Assembly: GCA_019057475.1 (NCBI GenBank)
Contig: DXJO01000027.1
Span: 1 to 64,000, forward strand
Length of the DNA stretch: 64,000 nt
Origin: Candidatus Thorarchaeota archaeon
GTDB lineage: Archaea; Asgardarchaeota; Thorarchaeia; Thorarchaeales; Thorarchaeaceae
Direction: 5' to 3'
Part shown: positions 36,627 to 44,759 of the stretch, piece by piece
Layout of the letters: each line of letters starts with the position of its first letter
Numbering within the stretch: the stretch's first letter is position 1
Notes under the pieces: model-generated
The model's input: the letters and a program-made list of their open reading frames with translations, nothing else
Database searches by the model: none
Told to the model about the DNA's origin: nothing
Position numbers and translations under genes: made by a program

Positions 36627-38923
36627 TGCCGAGTCTGACAATAGACGGAAAGCAGATTCAGTTCAAGGAAGATGGCCGTACCATATTGGATATTGCTCGT
36701 GAAGAAGGAATCTATATCCCCACGTTATGCGACCATCCGGACCTTCCTCCCCATGGCGGGTGCCGAATGTGCCTTGTTGAGGTTGAGGGGATGAAGGGCT
36801 TTGTCACAGCATGCACAACTCCTGCGAAAGATAACATGATAGTAGACACAACCAATGATGATTTAATGAAGCTGAAGCGCAATATCCTTCAGCTGTTGCT
36901 CATAGAGCACCCATCCGCATGCGTCGTTTGTGCCGAGTGGAATACTTGCAATGAGTATCGCAGTCAGCCCTTCAAATCAGGCTTGATCACAGGGTGTAGT
37001 ACTTGCCCAAGCAAGGCTTCCTGTGAGCTACGAGATGTAGTCGAATATGTAGGACTTGATGATTTAGGTTTCGTGCCAAGGTATAAGGAAATGCCTGTTG
37101 AGAAAGATGATCCATTCTTTGACAGAGACTACAACATCTGCATTCTGTGCGCAAGGTGTGTCAGAGTCTGTGATGAGATAAGAGGCACAGGAGCTATCAG
37201 CTTTGCCAAGCGTGGTCATGAAACAAGAGTGGATACCGCCTTCGGCAACTCGCACTTGGACAGTGGTTGCTGGTTCTGCGGAGCATGCATCGACGTTTGC
37301 CCAACGGGTGCACTATCACCTCGAATGATGAAATGGCATGGAACACCTGATGAAACAGTAGTAACAACCTGCATGCTTTGTGGCACTGGATGTCAAATAG
37401 AGTTCGATGTGAAGTGGGACAGGATAATGGCATCTCATCCAGGTTCTGAGAACTCCGAGCCAAACCGGGGTCATGCATGCGTTCTGGGCAGGTTCTGTAT
37501 TCCATCCTTGATGAATGCCCCCGACAGACTCAAGATTCCCACTGTTAGAAGGGATGGAGTCAGCATCCCCGTTTCATGGGATGAAGCATATGAGCGCATA
37601 GCGGAAATTCTCAATGAAACCACTCCAGGAAGAATTGGTTTTGTAGGAGCCCCTCACCTCACTACAGAGGCCGCGTATCTTCTTCAAAAGCTAGCTCGCA
37701 GTGCAATAGGAACCTCGAACGTTGATTTCAGAGGCTCAGGTTTTGCCTCGCTTGTTGTCAGAACACTTGCGGATACTGACAGCTTCGCAAAGGTTGGGTC
37801 ACTCCGAGACCTTGAGAAGGCAGATTGGATTATTGCAGTGGGAGGCGACTTTGTAAAGACTCACCAAGTTGTCGCCAAGTCGTGTTATCAAGCAGTTGCA
37901 AGAGGTGCACCGCTGATACTCATTGGAGAGGCCGGCGTGAACCTGAAGAGATGGGCAACAGAACACATCCCACTCAAGGCCAAGGCTTTCTCAACAATAC
38001 TCTCACAACTAGCTGTAGGTGAGGAGAAGCTTAAGGGAGTCAAGAAGCAGCACGCTGAGCATATCAAATCAGTCGTTTCAAAAGGTGAGGGAGCCATAAT
38101 CTTCGGCTCTGATATTCTTCTAGCGAACAATCCGGGAGAAGCCATGACAGCCCTCTTGAGGTTGGCTGGTGACAAGGGTCGAATCTATCCCGCATTCGAT
38201 CAAGGCAATGAAGTGGGAGCGATGATAGCTGGGCTGCAGCCGGATCTGCTTCCAGGACTCACATCAGTGGGCGCATCAAGTGTTAGGAGCAAATTCGAAG
38301 CCCTCTGGGGGAAGGAAATCAAGGCTGGTCTAAGTCTGGAACAGATGCGTATGGCGGCATCCAAAGGTGAACTTGATGTCCTCTATGTGATTGATGGTTC
38401 ACTGCTCGCAAAAGGTTTCAAGAAAGTTAAGCACGTGATCTACCAGTCTCCATTCCCCTCAGAATGGGTCAATCGTGCATCCGTGATTCTTCCTGCAGCA
38501 GGCTTTGTGGAGGACTCTGGAACAGTTGTCAACATGGAGATGAAACAGCTTAAGCTGAAACAGGTTACTCAGCCTATTGGAAAGTCGAAACAGGATTGGC
38601 TAATACTAACTGAGCTTGGCAGGAGGCTTGGATCGGAGGGCTTCAAATACAAGAGCCCGAAGAAGGTTGCGAAGGAGCTAAGGGAGTTTACTAAGGAATT
38701 AGATTCTGGGGCCATAGTCGAAATTGAGTCGATCCGGAAAGCAGCTGATTGGAACCCCGTGTACAGGGGCGCAATCCTTGCCGAGAGAATACGGGACCTG
38801 AAGACATTCATTGACGCCCTACCAGAGAGAGAACGTCCATTGTCTACCGAATCGATGGATGATTTCGTTAAGAGGTTATCAGAACAAGAAGGCGCAAACA
38901 CTCAGGTGAAGGAGGCGGCCTAA
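36626..38923 (+). CDS. NuoG-like iron-sulfur protein with a degenerate molybdopterin-type domain
   Basis: 765 residues. Cluster motifs in order: [2Fe-2S] (CDHPDLPPHGGCRMC), the His-ligated cluster (HPSACVVCAEWNTC), an added CSTCPSKASC pair-and-one, two [4Fe-4S] (CILCARCVRVC, CWFCGACIDVC) and the CMLCGTGC/GHAC cluster that opens the molybdopterin domain. Where formate dehydrogenases have Cys or Sec after GTNN-VDH, this protein has GTSNVDFRGSG with neither, and the C-terminal dinucleotide-binding domain of full enzymes is not apparent. It therefore probably carries electrons only, as NuoG does. The ATG overlaps the preceding stop (TAATG). Confidence 0.9.
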   Translation: MPSLTIDGKQIQFKEDGRTILDIAREEGIYIPTLCDHPDLPPHGGCRMCLVEVEGMKGFVTACTTPAKDNMIVDTTNDDLMKLKRNILQLLLIEHPSACVVCAEWNTCNEYRSQPFKSGLITGCSTCPSKASCELRDVVEYVGLDDLGFVPRYKEMPVEKDDPFFDRDYNICILCARCVRVCDEIRGTGAISFAKRGHETRVDTAFGNSHLDSGCWFCGACIDVCPTGALSPRMMKWHGTPDETVVTTCMLCGTGCQIEFDVKWDRIMASHPGSENSEPNRGHACVLGRFCIPSLMNAPDRLKIPTVRRDGVSIPVSWDEAYERIAEILNETTPGRIGFVGAPHLTTEAAYLLQKLARSAIGTSNVDFRGSGFASLVVRTLADTDSFAKVGSLRDLEKADWIIAVGGDFVKTHQVVAKSCYQAVARGAPLILIGEAGVNLKRWATEHIPLKAKAFSTILSQLAVGEEKLKGVKKQHAEHIKSVVSKGEGAIIFGSDILLANNPGEAMTALLRLAGDKGRIYPAFDQGNEVGAMIAGLQPDLLPGLTSVGASSVRSKFEALWGKEIKAGLSLEQMRMAASKGELDVLYVIDGSLLAKGFKKVKHVIYQSPFPSEWVNRASVILPAAGFVEDSGTVVNMEMKQLKLKQVTQPIGKSKQDWLILTELGRRLGSEGFKYKSPKKVAKELREFTKELDSGAIVEIESIRKAADWNPVYRGAILAERIRDLKTFIDALPERERPLSTESMDDFVKRLSEQEGANTQVKEAA

Positions 38924-39804
38924 TGAAGGGCACAATAGTGATCAACGAACATGTAGTTCCGAATGTAAGACGCCTTGTACTTGAAGCGCCAGTTATCGCT
39001 CGTCGTGCAAAGCCTGGGCAATTTGTGATTCTGATTCCAGATGCAGAGGGTGAGAGAATTCCCTTCACACTCTCCGATTGGGACGCTTCAGAAGGAACAA
39101 TCACGATATTCTACTTGGAAGCTGGCGTTTCGACCATGAAACTCACTCGCTTGAAGCCAGGTGAAGCCGTCTATACACTCGTGGGGCCTCTAGGCAAACC
39201 CACAGAGATTGAGAAGTTTGGAACTGTTCTACTCGGGGGTGGATGCTACGGCCTTGGAGGAATCTACCCACTGGCTAGGGCTTTCAAGGAAAAGGGGAAT
39301 AAAGTCATTGCTCTTCTGGAAGCTCGCACATCCTACCTTATCTACAACGAGGACAAGATTGGAGAGGTGGCAGACGAAGTCATCATCGCCACTGCGGATG
39401 GCTCTCGTGGCGTGCGAGGCCATGTCTGGGAGTCCATAAAGATCTTGGAGGAGAGGGGCGAGAAGATCGACCATGCACACTTCGTTGGGTGCACGTACAT
39501 GATGATGACCTCCTCAAGAGCGACAGAGCAGGCAGGGATCCCCACAATTGTCAGCCTCAATTCGCTCATGGTCGATGGCACTGGAATGTGTGGATGTTGC
39601 AGAGTCCTCGTAGGAGGCGAAACCAAGTTTTCCTGCGTTGACGGGCCTGACTTCGATGGACATCTAGTCGACTGGGACAATGTATTCGCCAGAGCGGGTG
39701 CTTACGTTGGTGAAGAGAACTTGGCGTATCAGTTCCACCAAAGCAGAGATGACGGAGCAATCAAAGACGATGGATGCAAGAACTGCGGCAAGGAGGCGGT
39801 TTGA
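38923..39804 (+). CDS. nfnA: NfnA/SudB-like FAD and [2Fe-2S] subunit (small subunit of ferredoxin:NADP oxidoreductase)
   Basis: 293 residues. A ferredoxin-reductase-type FAD domain (RRAKPGQFVIL, RIPFTLSDWD) and an NAD-binding domain (GGGCYGLGGIYPLARA) are followed by a [2Fe-2S] site (GTGMCGCCRV and a cysteine in KFSC). This is the PyrK/SudB/NfnA layout. With the next gene it should form the NADH-dependent reduced ferredoxin:NADP oxidoreductase, which bifurcates electrons from NADPH. The C-terminus adds a CKNCG pair. The ATG overlaps the NuoG-like stop (TAATG). Confidence 0.92.
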   Translation: MKGTIVINEHVVPNVRRLVLEAPVIARRAKPGQFVILIPDAEGERIPFTLSDWDASEGTITIFYLEAGVSTMKLTRLKPGEAVYTLVGPLGKPTEIEKFGTVLLGGGCYGLGGIYPLARAFKEKGNKVIALLEARTSYLIYNEDKIGEVADEVIIATADGSRGVRGHVWESIKILEERGEKIDHAHFVGCTYMMMTSSRATEQAGIPTIVSLNSLMVDGTGMCGCCRVLVGGETKFSCVDGPDFDGHLVDWDNVFARAGAYVGEENLAYQFHQSRDDGAIKDDGCKNCGKEAV

Positions 39805-41240
39805 TGGGCGGCAAGACTCTAACAGCAAAAGAGAGGATGGCAATCCCCAGAGCGAAGATGCCAGAGCAGAACCCTGCTGCACGTGCAGCCAATTTCGAAG
39901 AAGTTCCATTCGGATTGACACCTGAGCAGGCCATGCTGGAAGCTCAGAGATGCATAAGTTGCAGGAATATGCCATGCGTTGCCGGGTGTCCCGTCGGCGT
40001 TCACATTCCTGAGTTCATCGAACTTGTAGCTGAAGGTAAATTTGCAGAAGCAGCCAGAGAAATCAAGGAAACCAATGTTCTTCCTGCAGTCTGCGGTCGT
40101 GTCTGTCCACAAGAGATTCAGTGTGAGGAGGCTTGCACATTGTGGAAGCGCTTCGGAGGAGTTTCTATTGGTGCTCTCGAACGATTTGTTGCAGATTATG
40201 AGAGAAACAATAACCTGGTCAAGATTCCAAAGAAAGATTCATCCACTGGCAAGAGGGTTGCAGTCATTGGATCAGGACCATCAGGACTTACCGTTGCAGG
40301 AGACCTCATTCTCAAGGGGCACGAGGTTACAGTCTATGAAGCACTGCATGAACCTGGTGGCGTCCTCATATACGGCATTCCGGAATTCAGGCTTCCGAAA
40401 GAGATAGTGAAGGCTGAAGTTGGCTACATGGAGAGCCTAGGTGTCAAGTTCGTGATGAACGTTGTTGTAGGATTGACTATGACCATTGAGGAATTGTTTG
40501 ATGAACTTGGGTACGATGCCGTTTACATCGGCGTTGGCGCGGGCCTTCCAAGATTCATGCGAATCGATGGCGAAGACATGAATGGTGTCTTCTCAGCCAA
40601 CGAGTATCTCACTAGATCGAACCTAATGAAGGGGTATTTATTCCCTGAGTACGATTCACCACTTCCGCCAGGCAGGCGTGTCTGCGTCGTTGGTGGAGGA
40701 AATGTAGCAATGGACTCTGCACGAACAGCGAAGCGCCTAGGTGCCGACGTCACCATAGTTTATCGTCGTGCTAGAGAACAACTACCTGCAAGAAGTGAGG
40801 AGGTTCACCACGCTGAAGAAGAGGGTATTGAATTCAAGCTGCTCTCAAACCCGGTCAAGCTCTTCGGAGAGAATGGCAGAGTTACTGGTATGGAGTGCAT
40901 TCGGATGGAACTTGGAGAACCCGACGACAGTGGTCGCAGGCGGCCAATACCGATAGAGGGTGCTTTCTTCAAGATAGAGTGTGACCAAGTGATAATGGCC
41001 ATTGGTTCGGGAGCCAATCCAGTCTTAACGAAGACCATAAAAGACCTAGAACTCAACCGATGGGGATACATCGAGGTAGACAAGAACAACCGCACCAATG
41101 TGCCCATGGTCTGGGCAGGCGGCGATATAGTAACAGGAGCAGCAACAGTAATCTTGGCTATGGGTGCTGGTCGAATCGCGGCCAACTCAATGCATGCGGA
41201 ACTCATGGGATTGCCGCAACCTGGGACTGAGGAGTCGTAG
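39804..41240 (+). CDS. nfnB: NfnB/GltD-like FAD and [4Fe-4S] subunit
   Basis: 478 residues from the ATG at 39804, which overlaps the NfnA stop (TGATG). The N-terminal two-cluster domain (CISCRNMPCVAGCPVGVHIPEF, CGRVCPQEIQCEEAC) precedes an FAD site (VIGSGPSGLTVAGDL) and an NADPH site (VVGGGNVAMDSARTAKRLGA, with YRRAREQLPAR). Glutamate synthase small subunits share this fold, but pairing with NfnA and the lack of a GltB gene make Nfn the better call. It closes the five-gene redox operon. A palindrome follows about 65 bases later. Confidence 0.93.
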   Translation: MGGKTLTAKERMAIPRAKMPEQNPAARAANFEEVPFGLTPEQAMLEAQRCISCRNMPCVAGCPVGVHIPEFIELVAEGKFAEAAREIKETNVLPAVCGRVCPQEIQCEEACTLWKRFGGVSIGALERFVADYERNNNLVKIPKKDSSTGKRVAVIGSGPSGLTVAGDLILKGHEVTVYEALHEPGGVLIYGIPEFRLPKEIVKAEVGYMESLGVKFVMNVVVGLTMTIEELFDELGYDAVYIGVGAGLPRFMRIDGEDMNGVFSANEYLTRSNLMKGYLFPEYDSPLPPGRRVCVVGGGNVAMDSARTAKRLGADVTIVYRRAREQLPARSEEVHHAEEEGIEFKLLSNPVKLFGENGRVTGMECIRMELGEPDDSGRRRPIPIEGAFFKIECDQVIMAIGSGANPVLTKTIKDLELNRWGYIEVDKNNRTNVPMVWAGGDIVTGAATVILAMGAGRIAANSMHAELMGLPQPGTEES

Positions 41241-41306
41241 GGAATTGAAACCTGCACCGTAGTTGCGGCCAGTGGTACGTCTTGTGGGTACCGGATCCGA
41301 AACTGA

Positions 41307-41327
41307 GTGACACAATCGTCGTGTCAC
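41307..41327. promoter_or_regulatory. 7-bp inverted repeat upstream of the zinc-ribbon/winged-helix gene
   Basis: GTGACAC, seven bases, GTGTCAC. It lies just before the TATA-like TAGTTTTATC at 41334-41343 and about 50 bases before the regulator's ATG. It may be an operator, or a hairpin ending the redox operon. Confidence 0.5.
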
Positions 41328-41375
41328 GTCGCTAGTTTTATCAACGCATGGGAGTTCCCCCACTCGGTCGTAAAT

Positions 41376-41735
41376 ATGTCACATCGACGCGGTCTAAGGT
41401 TTGCAAAGACAACCTGCCCAATATGCGGAAGCAAGGAAGTCGCCAGGGATGATTCCAAGGGTGATCTTCTCTGCACCAACTGCGGCCATATAATGATTCG
41501 AAAGGAAACCAGAGCGGTCGGCAAATACGAAGTTGCCCAGCACTTGAAGAGAAATGGAAAGATGACATTCCCGATGTTGAGGGAGGTTACCGGTGCCTCT
41601 GATGACAAGCTCTTCGGTGTAATTGAGAACATGGAAAACATGGGCTTGATCCAGGACATAGGTGGCAAGTACACGCTGACCAAACGCGGTCAACGCTGGT
41701 ACAGGCAGAGACTCGGGCAGGAATGGGGCTACTAG
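41376..41735 (+). CDS. Zinc-ribbon plus winged-helix putative transcription regulator
   Basis: 119 residues from the ATG at 41376, about 35-40 bases after a TATA-like box, so nearly leaderless; longer in-frame readings cross the promoter. A TFIIB-type zinc ribbon (CPICGSKEVARDDSKGDLLCTNCG) is followed by a winged helix (VAQHLKRNGKMTFPMLREVTGAS...GLIQDIGGKYTLTKRGQRWYRQ). Such small proteins are common in archaea and usually bind DNA. Targets are unknown; the palindrome just upstream suggests self-regulation. Confidence 0.8.
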   Translation: MSHRRGLRFAKTTCPICGSKEVARDDSKGDLLCTNCGHIMIRKETRAVGKYEVAQHLKRNGKMTFPMLREVTGASDDKLFGVIENMENMGLIQDIGGKYTLTKRGQRWYRQRLGQEWGY

Positions 41736-42218
41736 TGTCCTTCGGGATACCGCCTCGCGCTGTTAGTTGATACGCCGTTAACGAGATTGATGTCGTAAGT
41801 TACGTTTCTTTGCGTGCACCTATCTCAACCGTTCATTGTAGGTTGTACAAAGTTGGACACCGAAGTCTAGTACGTCCAGGAAACGGCACTGGACTACTCC
41901 GTGAGGACCCTTCACAGGTGTGTCATATTCCTCAGAGACCAATGTCGTATTGGTCTATATAAAGCCCACAATAAAATTGTCCAGATACGTCTAACTTTGC
42001 AGCAGCTATTTGCAACCCTTAATATACTATGAAAATTGTTTAACTAAGGGTCCGGATGCAGAAGGGTTACATACTCTCCCCCCTCCTAACCACGCGAATA
42101 CCTACTTTCTATTTTCCTTCTGCGTTCGAAACCCCTACCTATTCTACGGCCCTAACTAGTTATCGCAGAGAGCTGACAACATTGTCATGCCTCACAGTTG
42201 TCAAGCACTTGCCGGGTT
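41736..42218. other. Intergenic region without a convincing gene
   Basis: This AT-richer stretch holds a promoter-like site (41936-41964) and an inverted repeat ACCCTTA/TAAGGGT (42015-42051). The only plus-strand reading of note (42056-42238, 60 codons) has a composition rich in T, P, S and Y and no recognisable pattern, and is not called as a gene. An untranslated RNA is possible. Confidence 0.6.
41936..41964 (+). promoter_or_regulatory. Inverted repeat overlapping a strong TATA box
   Basis: AGACCAAT, five bases, ATTGGTCT (41936-41956) is a perfect 8-bp palindrome. Its right arm runs into TCTATATAAAG (41954-41964), a strong archaeal TATA box. Transcription would begin near 41985 going right. 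The overlap suggests a repressor-controlled promoter, yet no clear gene follows. Confidence 0.5.
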
Positions 42219-42437
42219 TTATCCGACGAGCGTACTGAAACAAGATCCAAAACAAGAGATGTGCTCAATCCTTGGTCGAGAGTAAACAGCCCAAGACCCA
42301 TCTCCAACAAGCCTTACAAGCACGTGGTTATCTCGCCGCATTAGCCTAACGAGGTTTAAAGCGGCCCTGACTCCCTTCGGATTCTCGACCAGCTTGTAGA
42401 CATGACCATTGATAATTTGCCACTTATCGGCTATCAT
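42219..42437 (-). CDS. Small hypothetical protein
   Basis: 72 residues, 56 bases downstream of the WD40 gene in the same direction. The body (DKWQIINGHVYKLVENPKG, RAALNLVRLMRRDNHVLVRLVGDGSWAVYS) has the composition and alternation of a real small domain with a basic helix. The last 15 residues are less convincing. No family is recognised. It could be translated from the WD40 message. If not real, this is non-coding DNA. Confidence 0.4.
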   Translation of the reverse strand: MIADKWQIINGHVYKLVENPKGVRAALNLVRLMRRDNHVLVRLVGDGSWAVYSRPRIEHISCFGSCFSTLVG

Positions 42438-42493
42438 ATACTCTGGTGTCTGCTTTGCTTAATAACCCCGTCTGATAGGATTGCAACGAGAAT

Positions 42494-43645
42494 TCACTTG
42501 CGGATTACGATGTTTGCGCCATCAATCCGAACATGCGGAAACTCGTCTGACAGCTCAAGTAGCCAGTCCTCCAGTTCCTCAACACTACTGAAGCGGAGCA
42601 ACGTGGCTAGGCGATTCATGGGTAGGGTTTCATACCTTCCGATTATCTTTCGGAGCTGCATCATCCTGAAGGCTGCAAGCTCTGCTTTTTCTTCCTCAGT
42701 ACGGGGCGCGATCTTGTCAATCCACGGACTGCCCAGCGGAAAGTCCCACACGTAGATCTCACCCTCAAGAGTACCCGCAACAAGTTGACGACCGTCGCTA
42801 CTCATCGCTAGGGAGTGCACGTTCTCCGTGTGGTCAAGTGTCCTCAACAGAACACCTCCGTGCATTTGCCATACTCTGATTGTGCCGTCATTGGCGCCTG
42901 TCACAAGGTATCGTCCATCGTGGGACACCCATAGTAGCAGGATTGCGGAGGTGTGACCTGACAAGGTGTTCAGTAGCGTTCCAGAATCTACATCCCAGAT
43001 ATGAACATCTCCATCCTGACCACCTGAAATCATGAAACGTGATTCAGGTGTGAATACGAGTCGAGTTACATTCCCTTTGTGCCCATGAAGTGTATGGAGT
43101 AGAGATCCCGTATCGAGGTCTCGTAGCCATAGAATGCCTGTGGGATTCCTCCCGAGTGCCCTCTTTGAGCCAGACACAAGATAGGCCCCATCTGGACTAA
43201 CAGCAATTGAATAAACTCCTGCGCCTTGTTCCCGGATGCGGGCTATAACTGAATGACCAATATCCCACACACGATCCTTGCCGTCGTCCCCACCCGTGAT
43301 AACGTAGCAGTCATCTGGGGTGATGGCGATTGCAATGGTATGCAGTGAGTTTGGTGTGAGTGTATTCAGTGCAGTGCCAGCTTCGACGTCCCAGACCCTC
43401 ACTGCGGAATCCCTATCTGACACCGAGAAAACGCGGCGTCCATCAGAAGTCGCAACCAGTCCGTAGACAGGGCCCTCGTGACCAATGAACGTATGCACAA
43501 GCTTGCCTGTCTGAATGTCCCAGAGCCGGACTGTAGCGTCTTGACCACCTGAAACCACATGACGCCCGTCCTGGGTCAAAACCACCGACCAGACTGTGAA
43601 CTCATGCCCCTCGAGCAAGACTGTAAGTTCGAGATTCCCTTCCAC
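42494..43645 (-). CDS. WD40 beta-propeller with a C-terminal winged-helix-like domain
   Basis: 383 residues from a GTG with GGAGTGACC upstream. Seven or so WD repeats run from about 8 to 310, with clear GH...W(D) units such as SGGQDATVRLWDIQTG and SGGQDGDVHIWDVDSG. The last 60 residues (MMQLRKIIGRYETLPMNRLATLLRFSSVEELEDWLLEL...VRIDGANIVI) look like the winged helix that ends PCI domains of eukaryotic scaffold proteins. No signal peptide, so intracellular. A propeller plus such a helix suits a scaffold in a multi-protein complex. A relic of the last blade of a related gene lies at 47527. Confidence 0.85.
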   Translation of the reverse strand: MEGNLELTVLLEGHEFTVWSVVLTQDGRHVVSGGQDATVRLWDIQTGKLVHTFIGHEGPVYGLVATSDGRRVFSVSDRDSAVRVWDVEAGTALNTLTPNSLHTIAIAITPDDCYVITGGDDGKDRVWDIGHSVIARIREQGAGVYSIAVSPDGAYLVSGSKRALGRNPTGILWLRDLDTGSLLHTLHGHKGNVTRLVFTPESRFMISGGQDGDVHIWDVDSGTLLNTLSGHTSAILLLWVSHDGRYLVTGANDGTIRVWQMHGGVLLRTLDHTENVHSLAMSSDGRQLVAGTLEGEIYVWDFPLGSPWIDKIAPRTEEEKAELAAFRMMQLRKIIGRYETLPMNRLATLLRFSSVEELEDWLLELSDEFPHVRIDGANIVIRK

Positions 43646-43820
43646 CAGTGGTCACTCCTGTATTCTACCGGGTAGCAGCACGCCTTAAAGGCCTATAAGT
43701 ACGAGTATGAGAAAGAAAAGCTTGCCGATTCTCTTGGTAATACTTTGGCAGGCACTGAAGATGGTAATCTCCAGATATCTCTAGAATCTTCGCCGAAGGC
43801 AACGCCAAGTGGAGAAATAG

Positions 43821-43927
43821 TGGTGGACCGGGTGGGATTTGAACCCACGACCTTCTGGAGTTTTGATCTCCTGAGAGATCCAGAAGGATTGCAAACCAGA
43901 CGATCTGCCGGGCTAATCTACCGGCCC
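43821..43927 (-). tRNA. tRNA-Ala (UGC) with a 30-base intron and encoded CCA
   Basis: The acceptor stem GGGCCGG/CCGGTCC includes the G3-U70 pair that identifies alanine tRNA. The T arm is GTGGG-TTCAAAT-CCCAC and the anticodon stem TCTGG/CCAGA. The anticodon TGC lies in a loop interrupted by an intron at 43860-43889, between tRNA positions 37 and 38, the usual archaeal site. The bulge-helix-bulge can be drawn: central helix TTTG/CAAA flanked by three-base bulges CAA and ACT. CCA is encoded (43821-43823). A TATA-like TTAAAA lies about 32 bases upstream at the ZPR1 stop. Confidence 0.95.
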
Positions 43928-43959
43928 ACAGTTGCAGGTCTTTCCGTGCCAAGGGCGTT

Positions 43960-44571
43960 TTAACCCTTATGCTCTTGATACTCCTCGCGCACAACATCCA
44001 GCCAGAAGGGTGCGCCCTTGAGCGTGGAGGCTTCTTCAGTTGTAAGCTCCTTATACTCCACCAGACTCATGTCTTCCGGAATAATGCCACTGACTCCAGC
44101 AGGATCTTCCATAATTAATGTGAAATCAAAGTTCCCTGCAATGGCTCTATCCATCATATCGAGAACTTCTTGTCCTTTCTCCTTCTGCTCCTTGCTATCA
44201 GCGAAGCTGATTGCTGTTATGACAACATTTCGAGTACGTTGAAGCAGACCTTCGACGTTGGTGATGAATGACTCTGCGGTGGGACCGGGCTCGACATTAA
44301 TGCCAAACTCCGGTAGTCGAATAGTACCTGATCCGGATCTCACGACTCGCGCGTAGAGGAGCGCGGAATCGTTTACTTTGAGGGTCCATCTGCTGGGTGC
44401 TCTCTGCTCAGCTGAAAAAACGTCACTATGGTGGAAGTTGCATTTGGGGCACTCCATGATGAACATGGCTAGTTCGTTGAAGAAGGGTATGCTGTAGAGT
44501 ATCGACCTCATCTTCAGGTCGCCTTCACCACATGAGGGGCATCTGAGTGTGATGCCTTCTGTTTTGGACAT
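43960..44571 (-). CDS. zpr1: ZPR1 zinc-finger domain protein
   Basis: 203 residues. A four-cysteine zinc finger (CPSCGEGDL...CPKCNFHHSDV) is followed by the ZPR1-specific beta domain (RWTLKVNDSALLYARVVRSGSGTIRLPEFG, EPGPTAESFITNVEG). Eukaryotic ZPR1 has two such modules and works as a chaperone for the elongation factor eEF1A; archaeal forms have one. It is divergent from the longin-like gene and ends just before tRNA-Ala. Confidence 0.92.
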   Translation of the reverse strand: MSKTEGITLRCPSCGEGDLKMRSILYSIPFFNELAMFIMECPKCNFHHSDVFSAEQRAPSRWTLKVNDSALLYARVVRSGSGTIRLPEFGINVEPGPTAESFITNVEGLLQRTRNVVITAISFADSKEQKEKGQEVLDMMDRAIAGNFDFTLIMEDPAGVSGIIPEDMSLVEYKELTTEEASTLKGAPFWLDVVREEYQEHKG

Positions 44572-44759
44572 AGAACCGCTTGTGAGTTTGTGTGCTTATA
44601 GTCCTATGCTCGCAGCTAGTAAAGAAACGGTTCACGGATAACTTGCCAGCGTGGCAAAGATACCACATAGCTATTTCTGCTATTGAAAAGAGAAGAGGAG
44701 GAGCTGGAGGTTCGCGAGAGATCAGTATCACTGCAAAACGAGTAAGAGGAACAACATCC

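Noticed and set aside
34315-38923. Respiratory complex I
   Set aside because: Only the NuoEFG-like module is present; no NuoA-D or membrane subunits, and the NfnAB genes follow directly.
36626-38923. Active formate dehydrogenase (Cys or Sec type)
   Set aside because: No Cys or in-frame TGA at the catalytic position, and no C-terminal dinucleotide-binding domain was seen.
42056-42238. 60-codon plus-strand gene downstream of the TATA box
   Set aside because: Composition and lack of any domain-like pattern do not support protein coding; kept only as possible RNA.
43821-43927. tRNA-Cys (GCA) reading of the same locus
   Set aside because: G3-U70, the TCTGG/CCAGA stem and the bulge-helix-bulge place UGC in the anticodon, giving alanine.
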